9,977 bases of DNA from Pseudomonadota bacterium (GCA_021808185.1 JAKBCB010000104.1:1-9977), one strand, 5' to 3'. Counted from the first letter of the stretch, positions 1-6,682 are shown. Notes: generated by a model not told the origin, from the sequence alone. A program made the numbers and translations.

Positions 1-123
1 TGGCTCGATGCCGGCGCGCAGGCGGTGTTCCGTGGCGCCACCGTGCCGCCGTTCCCGCTGGCGACGCCGGAGCCGGACGCCGATCTCGACCTGACGATCG
101 AGTACACGCTCATTCGCCGCTGA
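1..123 (+). CDS. C-terminal end of a probable TonB-family energy transducer (5' truncated by window)
   Basis: Frame 1 is open from the left edge to TGA at 121-123 and gives 40 residues. The pattern is Trp-Leu-Asp-Ala-Gly-Ala, then Phe-Arg-Gly-Ala, then a Pro-Pro-Phe-Pro turn, then an alternating hydrophobic strand ending in Leu-Ile-Arg-Arg. This matches the last part of the TonB C-terminal domain, in which a helix carrying Leu-Asp-x-Ala-Ala is followed by a Pro-Pro-x-Pro turn and a final beta strand. TonB transmits proton-motive-force energy from ExbBD to outer-membrane receptors. The membrane anchor and Pro-rich spacer would lie outside the window, so the call rests on the tail alone. It converges on dinB with only 6 bases between the two stop codons, leaving no room for a terminator. 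Confidence 0.62.
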   Translation, partial: WLDAGAQAVFRGATVPPFPLATPEPDADLDLTIEYTLIRR

Positions 124-129
124 ATCCGC

Positions 130-1398
130 CTATCGCGGCACCCTTGGCCCAGGCACGAAGCCGCGCCCGCGCCCGATGGCGGCGCCGCCGAACTTGTCGC
201 GCAGCGCGTCGATCGCCGCCTGTGCCGCCGCCCGCCTCGGCTGGTCGGGGTCGGCGAGGTCCGGTGGGTCCGCATCCTCCCCCGCCGCCAGTGGCTGCGC
301 GCCGATGCCGATCAGGCGATAAGCGGTGCCATCCACCTCGCGCGCCAGCAGCGCCCGCGCCGCCGCGAACAGCGTGTCCGGCAGCCGCGTCGGGCTCGCC
401 AGCCGCTGGGCGCGCGTGCGCACCGCGAACTTTTCCGTCTTCAGCTTCAGCACCACGCCGGCCGCGGCCAGCCCATCCTCCTTCAGCCGTCGCGCGACCT
501 TTTCGGACAGCCGCCAAAGGTGCCGTTCCAAATCCTCGGTTCGGGTCAGGTCAGCATCGAACGTCGTCTCCGCGCTGACCGATTTCGTCTCCCGCGCCGG
601 ATCGACAGCGCGGGAGTCTTCGCCGCGCGCGCGCCGCACCAGGGACAGGCCATCCTCGCCGAGCCGGCGCACCGCCTCGCGCTCGTCCAGCGCCGCCATC
701 TGGCCCAGCCGGGTGATGCCCAACCCTTCCAGCCGCTTCGCCAGCGCCGGCCCGACGCCGGGCAGCAGCCGGACGGGTTCCGGGGCGAGCAGCGCGGGTG
801 CCTCGGCGCCGACGACGCAGAAGCCGCGCGGCTTGTCCCGCCCCGCCGCGATCTTGGCCATCAGCCGGTTCGCCGCCAGCCCGATGGAAACCGTCACCCC
901 CACCTCGCGCTCGACCGCCAGCGCGAAGCGCGCCAGCGCCACCGCCGGCGGCGCGCCATGCAGCGCCTCGGTCCCCGCGAGGTCGAGCACCGCCTCGTCG
1001 ATGGACAGCGGTTGCACCAGCGGTGTCAGCGTGCCCATCAGCGCGCGGATTTTTCGCGAGGCGGCGACGTATTTGGCAAAATCCGGCCGGATCACCACCG
1101 CGTCCGGGCACGCCGCCAGTGCCTTGAACATCGGCATGGCGCTGCGCACGCCGTAAATCCGCGCCACGTAGCAGGCGGCGGTCACCACCCCCCGCGTGCC
1201 GCCGCCGACGATCACCGGACGCGCCGCAAGCTCCGGCCGATCGCGCTTCTCCACGCTCGCGTAGAACGCATCGCAATCGATATGCGCGATGTGCAGCGTG
1301 AACAGCTCGCCGTGGCGAACGATCCGGTGGCCGCCGCAACCCGGACACACCCGGGACGCACCCGGGTCGGTCCCGCAATCGCGGCAGAGCGCCGGCAT
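130..1398 (-). CDS. dinB: DNA polymerase IV (Y-family translesion polymerase)
   Basis: This 422-residue protein carries the Y-family signatures. The first catalytic motif is DCDAFYASVE at residues 41-50, with metal ligand Asp41 and Tyr46 at the steric-gate position. Ser-Ile-Asp-Glu-Ala at 132-136 supplies the catalytic Asp134 and Glu135. SIGLAANRLMAKIAA follows at 171-185, then a helix-hairpin-helix Pro-Gly-Val-Gly at 213-216 in the thumb, and a little-finger domain at roughly 265-375. The tail ends in the usual KFG...GRG pattern. An N-terminal extension holds Cys5, Cys8, Cys18 and Cys21, which looks like a small zinc ribbon. I believe this is common in alphaproteobacterial DinB but it is absent from E. 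coli DinB. The ATG at 1398 is directly preceded by an in-frame TAG, so no longer start is possible. The gene follows the fructokinase gene by 14 bases and is probably co-transcribed with it. I saw no LexA-type box upstream of the pair. Confidence 0.95.
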   Translation of the reverse strand: MPALCRDCGTDPGASRVCPGCGGHRIVRHGELFTLHIAHIDCDAFYASVEKRDRPELAARPVIVGGGTRGVVTAACYVARIYGVRSAMPMFKALAACPDAVVIRPDFAKYVAASRKIRALMGTLTPLVQPLSIDEAVLDLAGTEALHGAPPAVALARFALAVEREVGVTVSIGLAANRLMAKIAAGRDKPRGFCVVGAEAPALLAPEPVRLLPGVGPALAKRLEGLGITRLGQMAALDEREAVRRLGEDGLSLVRRARGEDSRAVDPARETKSVSAETTFDADLTRTEDLERHLWRLSEKVARRLKEDGLAAAGVVLKLKTEKFAVRTRAQRLASPTRLPDTLFAAARALLAREVDGTAYRLIGIGAQPLAAGEDADPPDLADPDQPRRAAAQAAIDALRDKFGGAAIGRGRGFVPGPRVPR

Positions 1399-1412
1399 CT
1401 ACATCCGGGGCG

Positions 1413-2339
1413 CTACGCCTTGACCGGCGCCGGCCACAGCCACGCCGCCCCGCGCACGCCCGAGGAATCCCCGTGCTTGTTCTTTACCACAGGCGTGTTG
1501 ACGAAGTCGGAGAACACCCGCTGCCTCATCACCTTCGGCAGCTCCGCGTACAGATGTTCCATGTTCGAAAGTCCGCCGCCCAGCACGATCACGTCCGGGT
1601 CGAGGATGTTCACGATCACGGCGAGGCCGCGCCCCATGCGGTCGGCATGGCGGGCAAGGGCCGCCTTCGCTTTTTCCTCGCCGGCGGCGGCACGGGCAGG
1701 GATGCTGCTGGCGTCGCGCGCGTCCGGTCCGTCGCAGTCCATCGCCAGCGCGGTGCCCGAAATGTAACGCTCCATGCAGCCCTGCTGACCGCACCAGCAC
1801 TGGATGCCGGGCAGTTCGTCGGGTTTCGGCCAGGGCAGCGGGATATGGCCCCACTCGCCGGCGACCATGTGCGGACCTTCGATCACCTTGCCATCCACGA
1901 CGATGCCGCCGCCGCAGCCAGTCCCGACGATCACGCCGAACACCGTGAGTTTGCCGGCGCCCGCGCCGTCCGACGCCTCGCTGAGCGTGAAACAATTCGC
2001 GTCGTTATTGACTTTCACCGCGCGCGCCAGCTTCTCGGCCAGATCCTTGTCGAATGCGTGGCCGTTGAGCGCGATCGAGTTGGCGTTCTTCACCAGTCCG
2101 GTGGCTGGGCTGATGACCCCCGGAATGCCCACGCCGACGCTACCGCGCCCGCCCAGCGCCTGCTCGGCCCCGAGCACGAGGTCCGCGATCGCCTGCACCG
2201 TGTCCGGATAGTGCGTGGGCGTGGGAACCCGCTTGCGGTGGGTGAAACTCCCATCCGGGCCGAGGGCAATGATCTCGATCTTCGTCCCGCCGAGGTCGAT
2301 GCCGAGGCGGAAGTCGTACGGGGTGGGTGCGGGGCTCAT
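1413..2339 (-). CDS. mak: ROK-family fructokinase (Mak-type)
   Basis: This 308-residue sugar kinase phosphorylates fructose (and probably mannose) with ATP in the cytoplasm. The ATP phosphate-binding motif Asp-Leu-Gly-Gly-Thr-Lys is at residues 15-20. The sugar-binding and catalytic segment Asn-Asn-Asp-Ala-Asn is at 111-115, with Asp113 as the expected base. GTGCGGG is at 139-145. The ROK zinc site is intact: His165 followed by Cys181, Cys183 and Cys188 in CWCGQQGCME. From memory, long stretches track E. coli Mak (YajF), for example VKNAN, FDKDL, VNILDPDVIVLGGG and the ending KHGDSSGVRGAAWLWP. That makes fructokinase more likely than glucokinase or N-acetylglucosamine kinase. ATG at 2339 was preferred over an in-frame TTG at 2375, because the upstream residues are not family-like and already 11 residues precede the point where Mak begins. 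The gene is the first of a leftward pair with dinB and is divergent from the TusA-like gene. Confidence 0.88.
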   Translation of the reverse strand: MSPAPTPYDFRLGIDLGGTKIEIIALGPDGSFTHRKRVPTPTHYPDTVQAIADLVLGAEQALGGRGSVGVGIPGVISPATGLVKNANSIALNGHAFDKDLAEKLARAVKVNNDANCFTLSEASDGAGAGKLTVFGVIVGTGCGGGIVVDGKVIEGPHMVAGEWGHIPLPWPKPDELPGIQCWCGQQGCMERYISGTALAMDCDGPDARDASSIPARAAAGEEKAKAALARHADRMGRGLAVIVNILDPDVIVLGGGLSNMEHLYAELPKVMRQRVFSDFVNTPVVKNKHGDSSGVRGAAWLWPAPVKA

Positions 2340-2420
2340 ATGGGGCACTCTGCCGCCGTTGCGGCTCTGGCTCAAGTGCCGCGCGATGGCCTATTGCCGC
2401 GACGTTGCATGCGGCCCCCT

Positions 2421-2439
2421 GCCGCCGCAAAGTGGCGGC
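2421..2439 (+). promoter_or_regulatory. GC-rich hairpin directly upstream of the TusA-family gene
   Basis: GCCGCC (2421-2426) and GGCGGC (2434-2439) are perfect inverted repeats. Inside them a G-T wobble and a C-G pair extend the stem to 8 pairs with an AAA loop. The right arm ends one base before the ATG at 2441, so in mRNA it would cover the only weak purine-rich stretch available as a ribosome binding site. The dyad also lies in the 101-base divergent spacer with mak, so it could instead be a DNA operator. In so GC-rich a genome a chance dyad is quite possible. Confidence 0.35.
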
Positions 2440-2440
2440 C

Positions 2441-2686
2441 ATGAACGAGACGGTGCTGGACGTCAAAGGCCTGAGCTGTCCGCTGCCGGTACTGCGCGCG
2501 AACCGCGCGCTGCGCGGGCTGGCGCCAGGCGAGCGGCTGCGGGTGTTGGCCACGGATCGCGCGGCGGTGGCGGATTTCCAGTCATTTTGCCGCGAAACCG
2601 GGCACGCGCTGCTGGCCTTCAGCGAGGAAGCCGGGACGTTCAGCTTCCTGATCCGCCGCCGCGAGGAACAAGCCGGCGCCGGATGA
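2441..2686 (+). CDS. TusA/SirA-family sulfurtransferase (small sulfur carrier)
   Basis: This 81-residue cytoplasmic protein is of typical TusA-family length. The family signature Gly-Leu-Ser-Cys-Pro-Leu-Pro-Val is at residues 10-17. Cys13 in the Cys-Pro-x-Pro motif is the expected persulfide-carrying residue. A Pro-Gly-Glu turn then leads into the second strand, and the protein ends with a strand containing Phe-Leu-Ile-Arg-Arg. Members relay sulfur for tRNA thiolation, molybdenum cofactor synthesis or sulfur oxidation. No tusBCDE, moa or dsr gene is visible nearby, so the exact partner is unknown and I give no gene symbol. ATG 2441 was chosen because the signature starts about 10 residues later, as in the family. 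The longer in-frame extension to 2327 reads like non-coding sequence. The stop is 4 bases before the next gene, suggesting translational coupling. Confidence 0.85.
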   Translation: MNETVLDVKGLSCPLPVLRANRALRGLAPGERLRVLATDRAAVADFQSFCRETGHALLAFSEEAGTFSFLIRRREEQAGAG

Positions 2687-2690
2687 AAAC

Positions 2691-3638
2691 ATGGAGGGCC
2701 GTCCCCTGACCGTCGCCTTGATCACTCATCCAGCCTGCCTGGAGCACGACACCGGACCCTGGCACCCCGAATGCGCCGACCGGCTGCGCGCCGTGCTGCG
2801 TGTGCTGGAGGGCGAGGAATTCCTGCCGCTCATGCGCGAGGAAGCGCCGCTCGCCACCGTCGAGCAACTGTGTCGCGTGCATCCGGCCGAGTATGTGCGG
2901 GCGATCCTGGACATCGCCCCCGCGCCGGGTGACAGCGTGGCCATCGATGCCGACACGCTGATGAGCCACGGCAGCCGGGAGGCGGCGTTGCGCGCCGCCG
3001 GCGGCGCGGTGCACGCGGTGGACGCGGTGATGGAGGGCTGGGCACGCCGCGCCTTCGCCGCTGTCCGCCCCCCCGGCCATCATGCGGAGCGCAACCGCGC
3101 GATGGGGTTCTGCCTGTTTTCCAACGCCGCCGTCGCCGCCCGCCACGCGCAGGTGCGCTGGGGCCTGACGCGCGTCGCGGTGGTGGACTTCGACGTGCAT
3201 CACGGCAACGGCACGCAGGACATCTTCCACGACGACCCGACGCTGTTCTACGCGTCCTCGCACCAGTTTCCCTGCTACCCCGGCACCGGGGGCGCCGTGG
3301 AACAGGGCATCGCCGAGAACGTGGTGAACGCGCCGCTGCCGCCGGGCGCCACCGGGGCCGCGTTCCGCGCCGCGTGGTCGGACACGATCCTGCCCGCACT
3401 GGACCGCTTTGCGCCGGAACTGTTGATCGTGTCCGCCGGGTTCGATGCCCACAAGGCCGACCCGCTCGCGCAACTGCGGCTGGAAACGGCGGATTTCGGC
3501 TGGGTCACGGAACGATTGCTGGAGATCGCCGCCCTGCACAGCCAGGGGAGGCTGGTTTCCGTGCTCGAAGGGGGCTACGACCTCGACGCGCTCGCGGCGT
3601 CGGTGGCCCTGCATGTGCGGACGCTGTTGCAGGCCTGA
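2691..3638 (+). CDS. Histone deacetylase family protein (zinc-dependent deacetylase/amidohydrolase)
   Basis: This 315-residue protein has the complete active site of the HDAC/AcuC/acetylpolyamine amidohydrolase superfamily. The His pair His130-His131 lies in RPPGHHAE (126-133). The zinc ligands are Asp168 and His170 in VVDFDVHHGNGTQD (164-177) and Asp252 in SAGFDAHKADPL (248-259). The transition-state Tyr296 is in Glu-Gly-Gly-Tyr-Asp-Leu. The N-terminal pattern His-Pro-Ala-Cys-Leu-Glu-His-Asp-Thr-Gly is typical of proteobacterial class II-like members. The true substrate is unknown: acetyl-lysine on proteins, acetylpolyamines and other small amides are all possible. It begins 4 bases after the TusA-family stop with no strong Shine-Dalgarno sequence, so coupled translation is likely. 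Downstream, 80 bases separate it from xseB, a neighbour pairing I recall from other alphaproteobacteria. Confidence 0.92.
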   Translation: MEGRPLTVALITHPACLEHDTGPWHPECADRLRAVLRVLEGEEFLPLMREEAPLATVEQLCRVHPAEYVRAILDIAPAPGDSVAIDADTLMSHGSREAALRAAGGAVHAVDAVMEGWARRAFAAVRPPGHHAERNRAMGFCLFSNAAVAARHAQVRWGLTRVAVVDFDVHHGNGTQDIFHDDPTLFYASSHQFPCYPGTGGAVEQGIAENVVNAPLPPGATGAAFRAAWSDTILPALDRFAPELLIVSAGFDAHKADPLAQLRLETADFGWVTERLLEIAALHSQGRLVSVLEGGYDLDALAASVALHVRTLLQA

Positions 3639-3668
3639 CACACCGGCCGCGCGATCCGCCCCCGACGC

Positions 3669-3694
3669 GGTGCGCGCCGCGCCACAGGCGCACC
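3669..3694 (+). promoter_or_regulatory. Inverted repeat in the spacer before xseB
   Basis: GGTGCGC (3669-3675) and GCGCACC (3688-3694) are perfect 7-base arms around a 12-base loop, in the 80-base gap between the deacetylase gene and xseB. No T run follows, so it does not look like an intrinsic terminator. It could be an RNA processing or leader structure, a pausing site or a chance GC dyad. It ends 12 bases before the xseB ribosome binding site and does not cover it. Confidence 0.3.
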
Positions 3695-3706
3695 ATCTGC
3701 CGGACC

Positions 3707-3712
3707 GAGGAG
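3707..3712 (+). promoter_or_regulatory. Shine-Dalgarno site fixing the xseB start
   Basis: GAGGAG at 3707-3712 is the strongest ribosome binding site in the window. It sits 6 bases before ATG 3719, which fixes that start against longer in-frame possibilities upstream. Confidence 0.75.
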
Positions 3713-3718
3713 CCAACG

Positions 3719-3994
3719 ATGCCGCCTGCCGCCAAAGCCACCCCCGCCACGCCCCCGGATGCGCCCGCCGACGACGTGGCCGCGCTCTCGTTCGAGGAGG
3801 CGCTGGCCGAACTGGAGAGGATCGTGCGCGGGCTGGAAGGCGGGCAGCAGAAGCTGGAGGAGGCTATCACCGCCTACGAACGCGGCTCGCGCCTGCGCCG
3901 GCATTGCGAGGCCAAGCTCGCCCAGGCCGAGCAGCGCGTGCAGGCAATCGTCGCGGCCGGGGACGGCGCGCTCGGCCTGCGGGCGGCCGATTGA
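3719..3994 (+). CDS. xseB: Exodeoxyribonuclease VII small subunit
   Basis: This 91-residue protein is the small subunit of exonuclease VII. Several copies bind each XseA large subunit to form the nuclease that degrades single-stranded DNA. After a Pro/Ala-rich, probably disordered N-terminus (residues 1-20), the conserved core begins: Leu-Ser-Phe-Glu-Glu-Ala-Leu-Ala-Glu-Leu-Glu at 23-33, Ile-Val-Arg-x-Leu-Glu-Gly-Gly at 35-42, and a Leu-Glu-Glu-Ala-Ile-x-Ala-Tyr-Glu-Arg-Gly helix at 46-56. A long helical stretch with Cys63 and Gln-Arg-Val-Gln follows. Length and motifs match the family. The stop codon overlaps the dxs ribosome binding site and only 10 bases separate the two genes, so they are co-transcribed. 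xseA is not in the window. Confidence 0.93.
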   Translation: MPPAAKATPATPPDAPADDVAALSFEEALAELERIVRGLEGGQQKLEEAITAYERGSRLRRHCEAKLAQAEQRVQAIVAAGDGALGLRAAD

Positions 3995-4004
3995 GGGGCA
4001 CGCC

Positions 4005-5936
4005 ATGAACGCGCCGATATCATCGTCCCGTCTGAAGACGCCGTTGCTGGACCGCGTTGTGGTTCCGGCGGACCTGCGGAATTTTTCGCCTGAGCAGTTG
4101 CGGCAACTGGCCGATGAGGTGCGGGCGGAGACGATTGACGCGGTGGCCAGCACCGGGGGGCATCTGGGTGCGTCGCTGGGGGTTGTGGAACTGACGGTGG
4201 CGCTGCACGCGGTGTTCGAGACGCCGCGCGACCGGCTGATCTGGGATGTCGGGCATCAGGCGTATCCGCACAAAATCCTCACCGGCCGGCGCGATCGCAT
4301 CCGCACGCTGCGCCAGGGCGGCGGGCTGTCGGGGTTCACGCGGCGGTCGGAGAGCGAGTACGACCCGTTCGGGGCGGCGCATTCCTCGACCTCGATCTCG
4401 GCCGGGCTGGGCATGGCGGTGGCGCGGGACCTGAAGGCAGCGCAGGGCATCAAGGACGACCGGCACGTGATCGCGGTGATCGGCGACGGGGCGATGTCGG
4501 CCGGCATGGCGTATGAGGCGATGAACAACGCGGGCGCGCTGCGCTCGCGGCTGATCGTGGTGCTGAACGACAACGACATGTCGATCGCCCCACCGGTGGG
4601 GGCGATGAGCGCGTATCTGTCGCGGCTGCTGTCCTCGCACTCGTTCCTGAGCCTGCGCGATCTGGCGGCGCGCATGGCGCGGCGCTTTCCGCGCGCGATC
4701 GAGCGCACGGCGCGGCGGGCGGACGAGTTTGCCCGCGGCATCCTGACCGGGGGCACGCTGTTCGAGGAACTGGGGTTCTACTATGTCGGCCCGATCGACG
4801 GGCACAATCTGGACCACCTGCTGCCGATCCTGCGCAACGTGCGCGACGCGGAGGAGCCTGGGCCGATCCTGCTGCACGCGATCACCCAGAAGGGCAAGGG
4901 CTACGCGCCGGCGGAAGCGAGTGCCGACAAGCTGCACGCGGTGGCGCGGTTCAACGTGGTGACTGGCGAGCAGGCCAAGGCGCCGCCCGGCCCGCCGAGC
5001 TACACGCGGGTGTTCGCGGACGCGCTGATCGCCGAGGCGGAGGCGGACTCGTCGATCGTGGCGGTGACGGCGGCGATGCCGTCGGGGACGGGGCTGGACC
5101 GCTTTGCCAAGCGGTTTCCGAGCCGCTGCTTCGACGTGGGGATTGCCGAGCAGCACGCGGTGACGTTCGCGGCGGGCCTGGCGACGGAGGGGATCAAGCC
5201 GTTCTGCGCGATCTACTCGACGTTTTTGCAGCGGGCGTATGACCAGGTGGTGCACGACGTGGTGCTGCAATCGCTGCCGGTGCGCTTTGCCATCGACCGC
5301 GCGGGTCTGGTGGGGGCGGACGGGGCGACGCACGCGGGGAGTTTCGATCTGGCGTATCTCGGCTGCCTGCCGGGGATGGTGCTGATGGCGCCGTCGGACG
5401 AGGCGGAACTGGCGCACATGGTGGCGACGGCGGTGGCGCTGGACGACCGGCCGAGCGCGCTGCGCTATCCGCGCGGCGAGGGGCTGGGGGTTGCGGTGCC
5501 GGCGCGCGGCACGGTGCTGGCGCTGGGGCGCGGGCGCGTGGTGCGCCAGGGCGAGCGGGTGGCCATCCTGTCGCTGGGCACGCGGCTGGGGTCCGCGCTC
5601 GCGGCGGCGGAGTTGCTGGCCGCGCGCGGCGTGACCTGCACGGTCGCGGACGCGCGCTTCGCCAAGCCGCTGGACACCGACCTGCTGGAGCAACTGGCGC
5701 GGCACCATGAAGTGCTGCTGACGGTCGAGGAGGGGGCGGTGGGCGGTTTCGGCGCGGCGGTGGCACAGCACCTGGCCTGGGCCGGGCTGCTGGACGGCGC
5801 GCTGAAATTCCGCCCGATGGTGCTGCCGGACCGTTTCATCGACCACGACACCCAACCCAGACAACTCACCGCAGCCCACCTCGACACCAACGCCATCGCC
5901 ACCGCCGCAATCCGCGCCATGGGACTGCCCGGCTGA
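4005..5936 (+). CDS. dxs: 1-deoxy-D-xylulose-5-phosphate synthase
   Basis: Dxs condenses pyruvate and glyceraldehyde 3-phosphate into DXP, the first and often rate-limiting step of the MEP isoprenoid pathway, using thiamine diphosphate and Mg. The protein has 643 residues, the normal length. Visible features are His53 in Thr-Gly-Gly-His-Leu, Asp-Val-Gly-His-Gln-Ala-Tyr-Pro-His-Lys at 81-90, and the cofactor motif Gly-Asp-Gly at 160-162 ending with the Asn-Asp-Asn-Asp segment at 188-191. The pyrimidine domain has catalytic Glu382 in Ala-Glu-Gln-His-Ala, and Asp-Arg-Ala-Gly-Leu-Val-Gly is at 431-437. The C-terminal transketolase domain runs from about 510. ATG 4005 has GAGGGG at 3993-3998, which overlaps the xseB stop. 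The last 30 or so codons use different synonymous choices from the rest (see findings). tlyA starts 2 bases after the stop. ispA is not between xseB and dxs. Confidence 0.97.
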   Translation: MNAPISSSRLKTPLLDRVVVPADLRNFSPEQLRQLADEVRAETIDAVASTGGHLGASLGVVELTVALHAVFETPRDRLIWDVGHQAYPHKILTGRRDRIRTLRQGGGLSGFTRRSESEYDPFGAAHSSTSISAGLGMAVARDLKAAQGIKDDRHVIAVIGDGAMSAGMAYEAMNNAGALRSRLIVVLNDNDMSIAPPVGAMSAYLSRLLSSHSFLSLRDLAARMARRFPRAIERTARRADEFARGILTGGTLFEELGFYYVGPIDGHNLDHLLPILRNVRDAEEPGPILLHAITQKGKGYAPAEASADKLHAVARFNVVTGEQAKAPPGPPSYTRVFADALIAEAEADSSIVAVTAAMPSGTGLDRFAKRFPSRCFDVGIAEQHAVTFAAGLATEGIKPFCAIYSTFLQRAYDQVVHDVVLQSLPVRFAIDRAGLVGADGATHAGSFDLAYLGCLPGMVLMAPSDEAELAHMVATAVALDDRPSALRYPRGEGLGVAVPARGTVLALGRGRVVRQGERVAILSLGTRLGSALAAAELLAARGVTCTVADARFAKPLDTDLLEQLARHHEVLLTVEEGAVGGFGAAVAQHLAWAGLLDGALKFRPMVLPDRFIDHDTQPRQLTAAHLDTNAIATAAIRAMGLPG

Positions 5937-5938
5937 GC

Positions 5939-6682
5939 ATGGCCGCCCGCCCGCGCGCCGACCAGCGTCTTGTCGATCTCGGCCTCGCCGAAAGCCGTAC
6001 CCGGGCGCAGGCGCTGATCCTGGCGGGAAAGGTGTTTTCCGGCGAGCGCCGCGTGGAGAAGGCAGGGCAGCAGGTTGCCGAGGACGCAGCACTGGAAGTG
6101 CGTGGCCAGGATCATCCCTGGGTGTCGCGCGGCGGCCTGAAATTGAGTCATGCGCTGACGCATTTCGGCCTCTCGCCGGCCGGGAAAATATGTCTGGACA
6201 TAGGCGCATCGACCGGCGGCTTCACGGACGTGCTTCTGGCGCACGGCGCGGCCCGTGTGCATGCGGTGGATGTCGGGCACGGACAGCTTGCATGGAAACT
6301 GCGCGGCGATCCCCGCGTCGTCGTGCATGAGCGGGTCAACGCGCGGCATCTGACGGCCGAGGCCATCGGCGAAACGGCTCAGGTTCTTGTGTGCGACGCA
6401 AGCTTCATTGGCCTCGCCACCATACTGCCCGCGCCGTTGGCGTTGTGCGCGCCGGGCGCCTGGGCGGTGGCGCTGATCAAGCCGCAATTCGAGGTGGGGC
6501 CCGCGCTGGTAGGCAAAGGCGGCGTGGTGCGCGACCCGGAAGTTCACGCGGATGTGTGCGCGCGTGTCGCCGCGTGGTGGGCGGGGCTGCCGGGCTGGCG
6601 CGTGCTGGGAATCGCCGAAAGCCCGATCACCGGCCCGGAAGGCAACCGCGAGTTCCTGATCGCGGCCATACGCGACCGTTAG
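5939..6682 (+). CDS. tlyA: TlyA-family rRNA 2'-O-methyltransferase (S4 plus FtsJ-type domains)
   Basis: This 247-residue protein is often annotated as hemolysin TlyA. Characterised family members use SAM to methylate ribose 2'-OH groups in 16S and/or 23S rRNA, which affects sensitivity to capreomycin-type drugs. Residues 5-60 form an S4 RNA-binding domain (Arg-Ala-Asp-Gln-Arg-Leu-Val-Asp). A short linker reads His-Pro-Trp-Val-Ser-Arg-Gly-Gly at 59-66. The Rossmann-type domain has the SAM motif DIGASTGGFTD at 87-97 and Ala-Val-Asp-Val-Gly-His-Gly-Gln at 109-116. A K-D-K-E set expected for 2'-O-methylation can be placed at Lys68, Asp153, Lys181 and Glu238. The start is ATG 5939, 2 bases after dxs TGA, without a clear ribosome binding site, so coupled translation is likely. 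Its stop (6680-6682) overlaps the stop of the convergent small gene. The rRNA target cannot be told from sequence. Confidence 0.92.
   Translation: MAARPRADQRLVDLGLAESRTRAQALILAGKVFSGERRVEKAGQQVAEDAALEVRGQDHPWVSRGGLKLSHALTHFGLSPAGKICLDIGASTGGFTDVLLAHGAARVHAVDVGHGQLAWKLRGDPRVVVHERVNARHLTAEAIGETAQVLVCDASFIGLATILPAPLALCAPGAWAVALIKPQFEVGPALVGKGGVVRDPEVHADVCARVAAWWAGLPGWRVLGIAESPITGPEGNREFLIAAIRDR

Noticed and set aside
520..1767. A 415-residue plus-strand frame across dinB and the end of mak
   Set aside because: It spans two well-supported genes and their junction, and is His/Arg-rich without family features.
2340..2375. TTG at 2375 as start of the fructokinase
   Set aside because: It would add 12 residues not seen in Mak-type kinases and lacks a ribosome binding site; ATG 2339 is sufficient.
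2347..2375. Promoter-like pair TTGAGC/CAGAGT with 17-base spacing ahead of mak
   Set aside because: The -10 matches only 3 of 6 consensus positions, no better than chance in this sequence.
2640..3716. A 358-residue minus-strand open frame opposite the deacetylase gene
   Set aside because: It has composition typical of antisense translation in GC-rich DNA and no recognisable motif; the plus-strand gene has a full active site.
4020..6209. A 729-residue open frame on the minus strand opposite dxs and tlyA
   Set aside because: It is Arg/His/Pro/Gln-rich low-complexity translation caused by high GC, and dxs on the other strand has complete catalytic motifs.
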